NCBI GenBank assembly: GCA_017473225.1
Contig: JAFUMG010000020.1
Span: 1 to 49,188, forward strand
Reading direction: 5' to 3'
DNA from: Oscillospiraceae bacterium
GTDB taxonomy: Bacteria > Bacillota > Clostridia > Oscillospirales > Oscillospiraceae
DNA length: 49,188 nucleotides
Made by a program: the position numbers and the translations under genes. Below, one piece after another: positions 6,492-15,502 of this stretch (position 1 is its first letter; the number at the start of each line of letters is the position of its first letter). The notes beneath the pieces are model-generated. The model saw nothing but the letters and a program-made list of their open reading frames with translations, was not told the origin of the DNA and did not search any database.

Positions 6492-7379
6492 TTATGCTTT
6501 GGGATGGCATTTTTCGTAGACAGATTTGAGCTTGCTGTTGATCATATGGGCGTACATCTGGGTGGAAGAGATATCGCTATGGCCCATCAGCTCCTGGACG
6601 GAGTTCAGGTCCGCGCCGTTCTCCAGCAAATGCACCGCGAAGCTGTGACGCAGGGTGTGGGGCGTGATATCCTTCTCAATGTGCGCAGAGGCCTGATAGT
6701 GCTTCAGGATCTTCCAGAAGCCCTGGCGGCTCATCCGGGCGCCGCCTACATTGACGAACAGTGCCTTTTCCGCCGGGTCCGCGATCATGGAGCCCCGGAT
6801 ATCCCGCAGATAGACCCCCAGGGCCTTCAGGGCGCCGGGGTACAGGGGGATGGCCCTGGACTTCTTGGCGCCGGAGCATTTGATCAGCCCCAGGTCCAGA
6901 TTCACATCGTCCACATTCAGGTCGATCAGCTCAGTGACCCGGATGCCGGTGGCGTACATCACTTCCAGCATGGCCTTGTCCCGGAAGCCCTTGGCGTCTA
7001 CGCAGACGGGCTGCGCCAGCAGCAGTTCCACTTCCTTACCGCTGAGGATCTGAGGGAGCTTCTTCTCCCCCCGCTCCACATGGATATCCGTCGGGACCGG
7101 AGAGCTCTCCAGAAAACCGGAGGAGACCACATAGGCGTAGAAATTCTTCAGGCTTGCCAGATTTCTGGAAACAGTGGCGCCGGAGCGGCCTTCCTGCTGC
7201 AGGTGGGCAAGATAATTGCTGATATTCAGTTGGGAAGCGTCAACAACATCGATATCCTCCGTCTGCCGCAGCCACCCGGAATACTGCCGGATGTCCCGCA
7301 TATAGGAGAAAACGGTGTTGGCCGACGCCTGCTTTACCTTTGTCAGGTAATTCTCATAAGCGTTGATCAGATCCAACAT
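6492..7379 (-). CDS. xerD: Tyrosine recombinase XerD
   Basis: XerD with XerC resolves chromosome dimers at dif. At 295 residues the protein has an N-terminal SAM-like core-binding domain (about 1-100) and a C-terminal catalytic domain with Arg147 (ATGIRVTEL), Lys172, His241 and Arg244 (HTLRHSF), His267 (MGHSDI) and Tyr276 (TQMYAH). The length, the full catalytic set and the absence of any attachment site, excisionase or phage gene speak for the housekeeping enzyme and not a mobile-element integrase. It is followed by its own terminator, and the membrane-protein gene lies 28 bases upstream in the same direction. Confidence 0.85.
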   Translation of the reverse strand: MLDLINAYENYLTKVKQASANTVFSYMRDIRQYSGWLRQTEDIDVVDASQLNISNYLAHLQQEGRSGATVSRNLASLKNFYAYVVSSGFLESSPVPTDIHVERGEKKLPQILSGKEVELLLAQPVCVDAKGFRDKAMLEVMYATGIRVTELIDLNVDDVNLDLGLIKCSGAKKSRAIPLYPGALKALGVYLRDIRGSMIADPAEKALFVNVGGARMSRQGFWKILKHYQASAHIEKDITPHTLRHSFAVHLLENGADLNSVQELMGHSDISSTQMYAHMINSKLKSVYEKCHPKA

Positions 7380-7407
7380 GAGCGGGCGTACCTTTTACCC
7401 TTCCATT

Positions 7408-7929
7408 TTATGATATGACAGCCGCCAGAAACGGCGAGACAACACAATAATCAAAGCCTCCGATGAGGAGCGCCACCAGGAGCACCAGGGCTGTCCCGGA
7501 CCAGGTGAGCCTGCCCGGGCCGGAAATATGCCGGAGCCAGTACCAGAAAAGCAGCGGCAGGCTGCAGCAGTCGCTGAACATCAGAAGCCACCGGACCAGC
7601 TGTCCGGCGGAGCCGAAGGCTTCCAGCAGGCTGAGCCCCAGGAAGGAGACCAGAAAGGCCTTCCCAAAGGCGATCAGCGGCAGGAGCCGCAGGCTCTGCA
7701 GATAAACCGCCAAAGCGGATAACAGGAAGGGTAAGATGATTGCCGCCAGCAAGCCGGTGATCGACACGCAGGCACAAGCCGCCGCGCGCATCATGGGGAT
7801 GAGGGAATCGCTTGCTGCTGCCGAAAAAACGGCGCCTATGATCAGGCCAAGTGTCCAGGATAACGCAAGAACAGCCACAGAGCTCCTGCGTGAAGAAAAC
7901 GGCAATTTAAGATGTAAAAACCTGCCCAT
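7408..7929 (-). CDS. Membrane protein of unknown function
   Basis: From the ATG at 7929, which has GGGAGG nine bases upstream, the protein has 173 residues and about five hydrophobic segments (roughly 17-40, 50-75, 80-105, 110-125 and 145-170). I do not recognise a family with certainty. In Bacillus subtilis spoIIM lies near xerD, and the topology is not far from that family, so a degenerate SpoIIM-like protein is possible; this rests on position and hydropathy only. It is probably co-transcribed with xerD. Confidence 0.6.
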   Translation of the reverse strand: MGRFLHLKLPFSSRRSSVAVLALSWTLGLIIGAVFSAAASDSLIPMMRAAACACVSITGLLAAIILPFLLSALAVYLQSLRLLPLIAFGKAFLVSFLGLSLLEAFGSAGQLVRWLLMFSDCCSLPLLFWYWLRHISGPGRLTWSGTALVLLVALLIGGFDYCVVSPFLAAVIS

Positions 7930-8292
7930 GTCATCAAACCTCCCGCAATTTGGTAAAGGAGCGCCTTTGGAGCATTGCAGGTTTGCTTGTGAATGGCACA
8001 GGTACAATTCTTCCCTATGTCTTGATTACAACCATACTATACTCCAAAATCGCTACAATTTCAAGGGAATTTCGCTACTTTCCTGTTTTTTGTAAATTAT
8101 GCCAATATTTATGTCAACATCATTATGTCAACTTTTGAAACCACTCCACTTTACACCTTTATCATTTTCAACTATCAGACAATATCTTGGGATTCCTACG
8201 CGCTCAAATCACTAAATATTGGTTTTGCAGGATTGGCTGCAAATTTTAATAACAGGTAAATTTAATTTACCTGTTATTTCCTTTTGTACAAG
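7930..8292. other. AT-rich intergenic region
   Basis: There is no convincing gene. Two direct copies of TTATGTCAAC (8109-8118 and 8123-8132) and a terminator-like dyad at 8248-8278 are the only structure I can see. The left part holds the ribosome binding site and presumed promoter of the membrane protein gene. Confidence 0.5.
8248..8278 (-). terminator. AT-rich hairpin, probable terminator
   Basis: Arms AATAACAGGTAAA and TTTACCTGTTATT (13 bases) with a five-base loop stand just after the stop codon of the gene at 8293-8721. The T tail is short, so termination strength is uncertain. Confidence 0.5.
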
Positions 8293-8721
8293 TTAACGAG
8301 AGCCGTATTTTCTTTTCCGTCGGCGGGAGGTTTTTTCACCCCGCAGGCCCAGCAGCGCCACAGACCCACAGCCGGCAAGCACCAGCAGTGCCGTGACTCC
8401 CATGCCCTGATACTGGCCTCCAAAGAACAGCGCTGTCATGCCCAGCAGGACGCCGTAGTAGATCAGTCCGGAAATGGCACAGACATAGACCCTCCGCCGT
8501 TTGATCCGTCCCACGGCCACTGCGGCCCCCAGAGCCGCCGACAGCAGGACGATGGCCATAGCGCAATAGCCGATAGATGATTCCGCCAGACGCTCCGCGG
8601 CGATCAGCCAGGCGAATACCCCCGCTCCGCCCAAGGTCAGTGCCAGCGCGCCCCCGGCCGAAAGAACGAAGCCCACCGGCATGGAGGATGCTGTGCCGGT
8701 TACTTTTCGATTTGCTACCAT
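8293..8721 (-). CDS. TIGR04086/YrzE-type small membrane protein
   Basis: This 142-residue protein has four predicted membrane helices (about 14-38, 48-70, 80-102 and 106-126) and a strongly basic tail (GEKTSRRRKRKYGSR). The layout and glycine-rich helices fit the TIGR04086 family of Firmicute membrane proteins, whose role is unknown. A GGGGAGGGGAG site sets the ATG. A terminator at 8772-8799 separates it from the upstream anti-sigma-like gene. Confidence 0.65.
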   Translation of the reverse strand: MVANRKVTGTASSMPVGFVLSAGGALALTLGGAGVFAWLIAAERLAESSIGYCAMAIVLLSAALGAAVAVGRIKRRRVYVCAISGLIYYGVLLGMTALFFGGQYQGMGVTALLVLAGCGSVALLGLRGEKTSRRRKRKYGSR

Positions 8722-8771
8722 ACTCCCCTCCCCTTTCGATTCATGCTATTCCCCCTCCGGGCAAAATAGAA

Positions 8772-8799
8772 CCGGGACAGCTCTTTCGAGCTGTCCCGG
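8772..8799 (-). terminator. Terminator of the sigma/regulator operon
   Basis: Perfect 12-base arms CCGGGACAGCTC/GAGCTGTCCCGG with a four-base loop follow the stop codon of the gene at 8818. Confidence 0.8.
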
Positions 8800-8817
8800 C
8801 GGTGTGTTGTCTGTCTG

Positions 8818-10356
8818 TCAATTATATGCTTCGTCGATGACGGTGCCGTCCGTACCGTTCAGGATCAGCAGGGTCTCCTTCTCAAAGGTCTCAATCACCT
8901 TGCTGCTCCCTTTTTCATAGTACTCCACATCACCAGTAAGGGTGATGCCCGGCACATAATAGAAGCGGTCCGTAAAGCCCGGCTTGTTGACCCGGGTCAG
9001 ATTATAATCCAGACCCGTCACATCGACACGGCAGCCCAGCTCATCCGTGCCGGAATAAACCATGGGGATATAGCTGTAGTCGCCGTAATTGCTGGCAGTC
9101 AGAGCATCCTTGGCTTTTTCCAGCAGTTGGTCCATGGACAGAACACCGTCATATTCCACGGAATCCACGATTTCGATGGGTGAATACATCGTAAAGTCTA
9201 TCAGCTGCCCATTGGGCGCGAAGTCAAATTCCACGTCCGCGTAGTAATAATTCGATACCGTGGGGTCCTCCGCGTCCCTCAGGGCGTAGAACTGGGGAAC
9301 TCGAACAGCGGGGACGCCATTCAGCACCGGCACAGCAGTCACATGGATGCTGTACTCCGTTACATCCTCGCTGACTTGCCAGGTATCCACATAACACCCA
9401 TCGATGAGCCAGGTGCCCATGTCCATATCCGCCAGCATTTTCTCAGCCTTGGCCTTTGCCGCATCCAGCTGCTCCTGAATAGGCTCCTGGGTCCGCAGCA
9501 GCCGGGCCCGGAAGATCTCCTCGTCGATGCCATTGGGTGTGATGCCGGTGGAGATGCAGGCTGACAGCGTATTCACCTTAAAATCTTCCTTATCCCGGTT
9601 GGAAGCGCAGAACCAGAAGGGAATGCCATCCACAGAAATCATCGCTGCGATGTTGCTGTTCCATTCACCCGGGTCCGTATCAGCCAATTCGTCAGCGGAA
9701 AGCATATAGAAAGCTTCACTCTGAAATTCCCATTTGCAGGGGATGTGCGTACCATCTTCGGGCGCAGTCTCGTACAGTTCCTCGTACTCCTGAATGAAAG
9801 ACTCCACGATCTCCACGACGTCCTGCGCTTTTTCCTCCGTTGCCCAGGAGCCGTAGAGCTCCTGAACCGCTTCCACTGTCGTATATTGGGACCAGCGGTC
9901 GAGCCTTTGGCGGATCTCGCTTTTTGAATAATTCTCTTCCCTGGCCGCCTCCGCTTCATAATACTCCGTATCGCCGAACAGGGCGTAGGCCACCCGCTTG
10001 GCTTCCTCCGGCGTGATCTGATGGGGCGCCACCTCCAGCACGGGCATAAACTCGCCGGAGACCTCTTCATCGATGTTCATCGTAAATTCAATAGTGCCGT
10101 CGGCACTGCCGAAGGTTTCCGCGGACCGCACCGGGACCCGGATCAGCTCCGCGGCAGTGGCAACGGTACAGGCCATCAGGATGATGGCCGCGGCGACCAG
10201 CAGGGTGCGCCAAATCTTACGTTTTTTCATAGGTCCATCCTTTCCCGCAGGCGGGGTTTCGGATGAGGCAGACAGGATGTTTTGCAGCATCCGCTCCTTC
10301 GCCGCGTCATCGGGCCGGACCGGGGCATATGCTTTTCGAACGGATCGTCTTGTCAT
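8818..10356 (-). CDS. Probable membrane anti-sigma factor with large extracellular domain
   Basis: The 512-residue protein starts at the ATG overlapping the sigma factor stop (TGATG), a sign of translational coupling. The N-terminal 45 residues (RRSVRKAYAPVRPDDAAKER and following) are cytosolic and charged. A membrane helix follows (about 49-67, WRTLLVAAAIILMACTVATA), then about 440 extracellular residues rich in Asp, Glu and Tyr with no domain I can name. This layout is typical of regulators encoded behind ECF sigma factors in Clostridia, where the inside part holds the sigma factor and the outside part senses a signal. No zinc-binding HxxxCxxC motif is present, so it is not a ZAS-type anti-sigma. 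Confidence 0.65.
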   Translation of the reverse strand: MTRRSVRKAYAPVRPDDAAKERMLQNILSASSETPPAGKDGPMKKRKIWRTLLVAAAIILMACTVATAAELIRVPVRSAETFGSADGTIEFTMNIDEEVSGEFMPVLEVAPHQITPEEAKRVAYALFGDTEYYEAEAAREENYSKSEIRQRLDRWSQYTTVEAVQELYGSWATEEKAQDVVEIVESFIQEYEELYETAPEDGTHIPCKWEFQSEAFYMLSADELADTDPGEWNSNIAAMISVDGIPFWFCASNRDKEDFKVNTLSACISTGITPNGIDEEIFRARLLRTQEPIQEQLDAAKAKAEKMLADMDMGTWLIDGCYVDTWQVSEDVTEYSIHVTAVPVLNGVPAVRVPQFYALRDAEDPTVSNYYYADVEFDFAPNGQLIDFTMYSPIEIVDSVEYDGVLSMDQLLEKAKDALTASNYGDYSYIPMVYSGTDELGCRVDVTGLDYNLTRVNKPGFTDRFYYVPGITLTGDVEYYEKGSSKVIETFEKETLLILNGTDGTVIDEAYN

Positions 10357-10841
10357 CAAAAATCACCACCTAACTTTGATTTCAGCTGCTGCCTGGCTCT
10401 GGACAGGCGGCTTCGGACCGTAGCCGGCGGACAACGCATGGCGGACGCGATCTCCTTCGTGGAATAGCCTTCATAATAGTACATGTACACCACGGTTTTC
10501 TGATCCTCCGGCAGCTCCAGGATCGCATCCAATGTGCTGTCGATCCGGAACGGCGGTGCCTGCAATTCTCCTGCATAGTCCTCGATGCTCTCATTCATGC
10601 GCCACCATTTTTTCAGGGCGTCCTTGCACAGGTTCGAAGCCGTGACGATGAGCCAGGCTTTTTCGTGTTCTACCGATTGAAATTTCTTTCCGGCGGACAG
10701 AAGCCGCAGGAAGGTCTCCTGGACCATGTCCTCCGTGTCCGCCGTATTTTTCATAAAGGAAAAACAAATTCGGTAGACGGTATCCACATGACGGTCATAA
10801 ACTTCCGTTATTTCCTTGCCCGTACGCTGCAAAGTGTGCAT
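10356..10841 (-). CDS. ECF-type RNA polymerase sigma factor
   Basis: Region 2 is visible in DTVYRICFSFMKNTADTEDM and the following VQETFLRLL, and region 4 in EDQKTVVYMYYYEGYSTKEI with PATVRSRLSRARQQLKSKL. The chosen ATG at 10841 gives 161 residues and keeps eight bases from AGGAGG; the in-frame GTG three codons earlier would sit inside that site. It lies directly upstream of and overlapping its presumed anti-sigma gene. A promoter of ECF type precedes it, so autoregulation is likely. Confidence 0.88.
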   Translation of the reverse strand: MHTLQRTGKEITEVYDRHVDTVYRICFSFMKNTADTEDMVQETFLRLLSAGKKFQSVEHEKAWLIVTASNLCKDALKKWWRMNESIEDYAGELQAPPFRIDSTLDAILELPEDQKTVVYMYYYEGYSTKEIASAMRCPPATVRSRLSRARQQLKSKLGGDF

Positions 10842-10865
10842 CGCCGTCACCTCCTTTCACCTTAG

Positions 10866-10893
10866 ATACGAATGAACCCCTAAAAATGTTGCA
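10866..10893 (-). promoter_or_regulatory. ECF-type (autoregulatory) promoter of the first sigma operon
   Basis: On the minus strand TGCAAC (10893-10888), 17 bases starting ATTTTT, then CGTAT (10870-10866) and CTAA. AAC and CGT boxes are hallmarks of ECF sigma promoters. The second sigma operon has a near copy at 30822-30848. Confidence 0.55.
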
Positions 10894-10903
10894 AAAACAG
10901 AAA

Positions 10904-11021
10904 AAACTGTCATTGCGAACCAGTCCGCAGACTGGTGTGGCAATCCCCCGGATCTTCCGACATATTTGAAGTCACAGGGGATTCCCACGCCAGTGTGAGC
11001 ACTGGCTCGGAATGACAGTTT
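10904..11021. repeat. Imperfect palindromic intergenic element (type A)
   Basis: The ends AAACTGTCATTGCGA and TCGGAATGACAGTTT are near-complementary, and inside are further dyads (CCAGTCCGCAGACTGG and a GGCAATCCCCC / GGGGATTCCC pair). The 118-base unit codes for nothing and lies between pgsA and the sigma operon. Elements with this GTCATTGCGA signature are common dispersed repeats in bacterial genomes. No transposase is encoded. Confidence 0.65.
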
Positions 11022-11029
11022 GTATTATT

Positions 11030-11560
11030 TTAGTCCCACAGAACGTTCCAGTTCTGGACGAAATACTCCACGCCGGAATAGACCGTGGTGATGACGATCA
11101 GCGCGATGACGACCCAGTCCACGACCACATTGCCAGGGAAAGCCATCAGTACGCATAGACCCACCATGGTGCTGGCGGTCTTGAACTTGCCGCTCTTGCC
11201 GGCGGCAATGACCTTGCCCTTAGGTCCGGCCACCATCCGCAGGCCGCTGACCGCGAATTCCCGGGTCAGAACGATCATCAGAGCCCAGGCGGGGAATTTG
11301 CCCCACTCACAGAAGCAGCACATGGCCGCGATAGTCAGCAGCTTATCCGCCAGGGGGTCCATAAATTTGCCGAAATCACTGACCTGGTTATAATGCCGGG
11401 CGATGTAGCCATCCACAAAATCCGTCAGGCTGGCAATGATAAACACCGCCAGAGCCAGATACATCCAAAGTCCAGCCTGGCCGCCGCTGAGATACATCAG
11501 CACCATGTAGGCGGGGATCATGACCACCCGGGCCAGGGTAATTTTACTTGCAGTTGTCAT
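11030..11560 (-). CDS. pgsA: CDP-diacylglycerol--glycerol-3-phosphate 3-phosphatidyltransferase
   Basis: It makes phosphatidylglycerophosphate, the first committed step to phosphatidylglycerol and cardiolipin, in the cytoplasmic membrane. The 176-residue protein has the CDP-alcohol phosphotransferase signature D-G-x2-A-R-x8-G-x3-D-x3-D, seen as DGYIARHYNQVSDFGKFMDP followed by LAD (about residues 50-72), and several membrane helices. It is the last gene of the minus-strand block, three bases after rimO. The rimO-pgsA-recA neighbourhood is normal for Firmicutes. Confidence 0.93.
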   Translation of the reverse strand: MTTASKITLARVVMIPAYMVLMYLSGGQAGLWMYLALAVFIIASLTDFVDGYIARHYNQVSDFGKFMDPLADKLLTIAAMCCFCEWGKFPAWALMIVLTREFAVSGLRMVAGPKGKVIAAGKSGKFKTASTMVGLCVLMAFPGNVVVDWVVIALIVITTVYSGVEYFVQNWNVLWD

Positions 11561-11563
11561 CTC

Positions 11564-12895
11564 TTATTCTTCCTCCACGATATAGCCTGCCAGGTCGCCG
11601 TCAACACAGCTGTCGATGGTCACCCAGATAAATTCGCCCTCTGTCAGGGATTCCTCAGAAGCGATCCAGACCTTTCCGTCAATGTCGGGAGAGTCCGCGT
11701 ATGTACGGCCGTAGAACTGTTCATACTCCTCGTCGTAGCCCTCCACCAGGACTTCCAGGGTCTTGCCGATCATGGCGGCGTTGTAGTCGTCCATGATCTG
11801 AGACTGGATCATTTCCACCAGCTCGGCACGCTTCTGAGCCACTTCGGTGTCCACCCGCTCCATCTCCGCGGCAGGAGTTCCCTCCTCGGGAGAGAAGGCG
11901 AAGGCGCCTACACGCTCCAGCCGCTGCTCCTTCAGGAATTTGCACAGTTCCTCAAATTCCTCCTCGCCCTCGCCGGGCAGGCCGGTGATCAGGCTGGTGC
12001 GGATGACGATGCCGGGCACCCGGGCCCGGAGCTTGGCGAACAGCTCCTCCAGCAGCTGCTTGTCGCCCCGGCGGTTCATCAGCTTCAGGATATTGGAGTT
12101 GCAGTGCTGAATCGGAATATCCAGATATTTGACGATCTTGGGTTCCGTGGCCATGACCTCGATGAATTCATCATCCAGCTCGTCGGGATAGACATAGTGG
12201 ACACGGATCCAGTGCAGGCCCTCGATCTTGCAAAGCTGGCGCAGCAGCTCCGGCAGCAGCCGCTTATGCTCGGGGAAATCAGTACCGTAGCGGCTGGTAT
12301 CCTGGGCCACCACGATCAGCTCCTTGACGCCGGCGTCAGCCAGCAGGCGGGCTTCGTAGAGCACATCGTCCATCTGACGGCTGCGGAACTTGCCCCGCAG
12401 AGAGGGGATCACGCAGTAGGAGCACTTATTGTCGCAGCCCTCAGCGATCTTGATGAAGGCATAGTGCTCCGGCGTGGTCAGGATGCGCCCAGTCTCCACC
12501 TCAGGCAGATCAATGGACGCGAAGCTCATGACCTGCCGGTCTTCCAGCAGCGCTTCAATGGCAGGTACGATCTCCGTATAGCTGCCGGTGCCCAGGATGC
12601 CGTCCACCTCGGGCATCTCCTTCAGGATCTCCTCCTGATACCGCTGGGCCAGGCAACCGGTGACCAGGATCTTGCCCACGAATCCGTCTGCCTTCAAACC
12701 GGCGGTGGACAGGATATAGTCGATGGCCTCGGCCTTGGCGGAGTCGATGAAGCCACAGGTGTTGATGACCACCACATCGCAGCCCACCACATCAGGGCAG
12801 ACTTCATGGCCGGCTTCCTGAACGCGGTACATCATCCGCTCGCAGTCCACCTGGTTTTTGGCGCAGCCCAGGGAAATAAAACCAATTTTCGCCAT
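11564..12895 (-). CDS. rimO: Ribosomal protein uS12 methylthiotransferase RimO
   Basis: RimO adds a methylthio group to the conserved aspartate of ribosomal protein S12, using S-adenosylmethionine and two [4Fe-4S] clusters. The 443 residues show the N-terminal domain cysteines C11, C47 and C81, the radical SAM triad CDNKCSYC (154, 158, 161) and a C-terminal TRAM-like domain. The opening KIGFISLGCAKNQVD and the tag AEGCDNKCSYCVIPSLRGKF are typical of RimO rather than MiaB. It begins six bases after recX ends. Confidence 0.93.
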   Translation of the reverse strand: MAKIGFISLGCAKNQVDCERMMYRVQEAGHEVCPDVVGCDVVVINTCGFIDSAKAEAIDYILSTAGLKADGFVGKILVTGCLAQRYQEEILKEMPEVDGILGTGSYTEIVPAIEALLEDRQVMSFASIDLPEVETGRILTTPEHYAFIKIAEGCDNKCSYCVIPSLRGKFRSRQMDDVLYEARLLADAGVKELIVVAQDTSRYGTDFPEHKRLLPELLRQLCKIEGLHWIRVHYVYPDELDDEFIEVMATEPKIVKYLDIPIQHCNSNILKLMNRRGDKQLLEELFAKLRARVPGIVIRTSLITGLPGEGEEEFEELCKFLKEQRLERVGAFAFSPEEGTPAAEMERVDTEVAQKRAELVEMIQSQIMDDYNAAMIGKTLEVLVEGYDEEYEQFYGRTYADSPDIDGKVWIASEESLTEGEFIWVTIDSCVDGDLAGYIVEEE

Positions 12896-12901
12896 TTTTT
12901 C

Positions 12902-13528
12902 TCATTCCTCCAGGAATTCTTCAGTATCCAGCCGGAGCTGGTTCAATGCTTTCCGGACAGAGCCGTAGCTGTGGCCCCGGCGCAGCAGGGCGTCCACCGC
13001 CCGCTTGACCTCCCGGTCGTCATAGTCGTTCCCCAGCTTTGACCGGAGAAATTCTTCGATTTTGTCCGTCATATCGGGATAATCCGCCAACGCGTCCTCC
13101 CAATACTCCTTTGGGACCTGCTTCTCATACAGGGCCTGCTTCGCCCTGGCAGGGCCGTAGCCCTTGGCAACGCAGCGGCGCACCACCTGCTCGGCGACCT
13201 TGGCGTCGTCCAGCAGGTCCAGGTCGGACATCCAACGCACGGCTTCCTTCGCCTGGGTGGGGTCCTCCCCTTTCCGCACCAGCCGCTGCTCCAGGTCCCG
13301 CTTGGAGACGCTGGCGGCGGAGACGATGCGGACCGCCCGCATCCTGGCGGACATGTTGCCTGCCGCCTCCCGCAGGGCTGTCATTTCATCGTCAGACAGT
13401 TCCTTGCCGGAATACAGGCAGAAATCCTCCACAGTCTGGCGGTACAGGGCCATCCGGGTGCCATCGGAAAAGGTGACCCAATAGCGCCCGGCCCGGTCGG
13501 GAGTCGTCTTTAAAAGATCAATCCTCAT
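12902..13528 (-). CDS. recX: RecA regulatory protein RecX
   Basis: RecX modulates RecA filaments. The 208 residues consist of an N-terminal part (about 1-60) and tandem three-helix RecX repeats, with signatures such as [20 protein letters not shown] and [20 protein letters not shown]. It overlaps the recA 3' end by 11 bases, so the two are translationally linked. The assignment is supported by both sequence and position. Confidence 0.9.
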   Translation of the reverse strand: MRIDLLKTTPDRAGRYWVTFSDGTRMALYRQTVEDFCLYSGKELSDDEMTALREAAGNMSARMRAVRIVSAASVSKRDLEQRLVRKGEDPTQAKEAVRWMSDLDLLDDAKVAEQVVRRCVAKGYGPARAKQALYEKQVPKEYWEDALADYPDMTDKIEEFLRSKLGNDYDDREVKRAVDALLRRGHSYGSVRKALNQLRLDTEEFLEE

Positions 13529-14624
13529 CGTCGAAGTCGTCGGCGCTTACCTGCACCGCCTTTTCAGCGGCCTTCGCGGGAGCCTTCGCCGCGCCGGCGG
13601 TCATGTTCATCAGGTTCTCACGGACCTGGTCTTCCACCTTCTCGGCGATCTCGGGATTGTTCATCAGGTACTCCTTGACGGAGTTGGCACCCTGGCCGAT
13701 GCGCTCGTCGCCCATGGAGAACCAGCTGCCGCTCTTCTGGACAATGTCCATCTGAACCGCCATGTCCACCAGCTCGCCCCACTTGGAGATACCCTGACCG
13801 TACATGATGTCGAAATAGGCCTCCTTGAAGGGAGGAGCCACCTTGTTCTTGACCACCTTTACACGGGTCTTGTTGCCGATGACATTGCCGCCCTCCTTGA
13901 TGGACTCCACACGGCGCACATCCAGACGGACGGAAGCGTAGAACTTCAGGGCGTTGCCGCCGGTGGTGGTCTCGGGATTGCCGTACATGACGCCGATCTT
14001 CATACGCAGCTGGTTGATGAAGATGACGACGCAGTTGGTCTTGGCGATGGTGCCGGCCAGCTTCCGCAGAGCCTGGCTCATCAGTCTTGCCTGCAGGCCC
14101 ACAAAGGTATCGCCCATCTCGCCCTCGATCTCCTGCTTGGGGACCAGAGCGGCGACAGAGTCCACGACCACCGCGTCCACGGCGCCGGAACGGACCAGCG
14201 CGTCGGTGATCTCCAGGGCCTGCTCACCGGTATCGGGCTGGGAAACCAGCAGATTGTCAATATCCACACCCAGAGCCGCGGCATAGACCGGGTCCAGGGC
14301 GTGCTCCGCGTCCACGAAGGCCACCTCGCCGCCCTGCTTCTGGGCTTCCGCCAGGATGTGCAGGGCCAGAGTGGTCTTACCGGAGGATTCGGGGCCGTAG
14401 ATCTCAATGATTCTGCCCTTGGGCACGCCGCCGATACCAAGGGCGGCATCCAGCGCCAGAGAGCCGGTGGGGATCGCTTCCACGTTCATTTCGGGGCGGT
14501 CGCCCAGACGCATGACGGTACCCTTGCCGAAGTTCTTGTCGATCTGGGCCAGGGCGGTCTGCAGGGCTTTCTTCTTATCGGATGCGGGGGCGGGGGCTTC
14601 ATATACAGTCTTTTTCGTAGCCAT
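13518..14624 (-). CDS. recA: Recombinase RecA
   Basis: RecA forms the ATP-dependent strand-exchange filament of homologous recombination and drives the SOS response. From the ATG at 14624 it has 368 residues. The Walker A motif GPESSGKT is at 77-84; [40 protein letters not shown] and a GxNSVKEYL segment are conserved. The tail is Ala/Lys-rich and ends in DDFDDED, as in most RecA proteins. The start is placed behind AGGAAGGAAG. I see no SOS operator between prmC and recA; the gene may depend on upstream promoters in the block. Confidence 0.98.
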   Translation of the reverse strand: MATKKTVYEAPAPASDKKKALQTALAQIDKNFGKGTVMRLGDRPEMNVEAIPTGSLALDAALGIGGVPKGRIIEIYGPESSGKTTLALHILAEAQKQGGEVAFVDAEHALDPVYAAALGVDIDNLLVSQPDTGEQALEITDALVRSGAVDAVVVDSVAALVPKQEIEGEMGDTFVGLQARLMSQALRKLAGTIAKTNCVVIFINQLRMKIGVMYGNPETTTGGNALKFYASVRLDVRRVESIKEGGNVIGNKTRVKVVKNKVAPPFKEAYFDIMYGQGISKWGELVDMAVQMDIVQKSGSWFSMGDERIGQGANSVKEYLMNNPEIAEKVEDQVRENLMNMTAGAAKAPAKAAEKAVQVSADDFDDED

Positions 14625-14626
14625 AA

Positions 14627-15502
14627 TCAATCTTCCTTCCTGCCGTACTGAGCCAACACGGCACGTTCTCTGTCATTATAATCCCTGGCTCGCTCCAGGA
14701 TGGTATACCCGTGATCCTCCAAAATGGCGCAGATGTCGTCGCCCTGGCTGGGGTCATACTCCAGACACAGGTAGCCGCCGGGCTTCAGGGCCCGGGTGTA
14801 ATTTTCCGCGATGGAGCGGTAGAAATCCAGACCGTCCTCGCCGCCGTAGAGCGCCAGATGGGGCTCGTAATCCGCAACGCTGGGAGGAAGCTCCTTCATT
14901 TCCGCCCCGGTTATGTAGGGAGGGTTGGAAACGATCATATCAAATTTGCCCAGCACGCCGGGGGCGGGCTTCAGGGCGTCCGCCTGGATGCAGGACACCC
15001 GGCCGGAGAGCTTATGGGTGGTGATATTCTTTTTCGCCACCGCCAGGGCGTCCTTGGAGATATCCGCCAGGGTCACCCGGGCGTCCTTGATGCGGCTGGC
15101 AATGGCCAGACCGATACAGCCGGAGCCGGTGCAAAGATCCAAAATCCGGGGATCGGAGGGCAGGAAAATGCCCTGATTGATGGCCAGCTGTGCTACAGCC
15201 ACCGTATCATCCCGGGGGATCAGTACGTTTTTGTTCACATGCAGCGTCAGGCCGTAGAATTCCCACTCGCCCAGAATATAGGGCAGGGGCTCCCCGGCCA
15301 GAAGACGCTGCGTCGCGTCCTCCATGCCGCGGCAGACCTCCTCACCGGCATACATGTCCCGGTCGGTGAGGATCTCCTCCTGGGATCGGCCGGAATAATG
15401 GGCCAGCAAGTTTCTCGCCATCATGCCGGCGGTGGCAGCGTCCTCCTGCTGCAGCAGAGCCCGGCGGCATTCCAGGTATAGATCGGAATATTTCTTTACC
15501 AC
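14627..15502 (-). CDS. prmC: Peptide chain release factor N5-glutamine methyltransferase
   Basis: PrmC methylates the GGQ glutamine of release factors RF1 and RF2. The 291 residues have an N-terminal helical domain, the SAM-binding [13 protein letters not shown] (121-133), and the catalytic NPPY at 193-196. The conserved IPRPDT segment reads IPRDDT (95-100). In many Firmicutes prmC follows prfA; here it sits behind a DUF1385 gene, which it overlaps by seven bases, the same order as ykqhQ-like genes and prmC in other Clostridia. It is followed directly by recA. Confidence 0.92.
   Translation of the reverse strand: MVKKYSDLYLECRRALLQQEDAATAGMMARNLLAHYSGRSQEEILTDRDMYAGEEVCRGMEDATQRLLAGEPLPYILGEWEFYGLTLHVNKNVLIPRDDTVAVAQLAINQGIFLPSDPRILDLCTGSGCIGLAIASRIKDARVTLADISKDALAVAKKNITTHKLSGRVSCIQADALKPAPGVLGKFDMIVSNPPYITGAEMKELPPSVADYEPHLALYGGEDGLDFYRSIAENYTRALKPGGYLCLEYDPSQGDDICAILEDHGYTILERARDYNDRERAVLAQYGRKED

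Noticed and set aside
6492-7379. Tyrosine recombinase as a sign of an integrated element
   Set aside because: Length and sequence fit housekeeping XerD, neighbours are chromosomal genes, and no att-like direct repeats or phage genes are present.
14625-15502. SOS box before recA
   Set aside because: The gap between prmC and recA is only a few bases and I found no GAAC-N4-GTTC type site near it.
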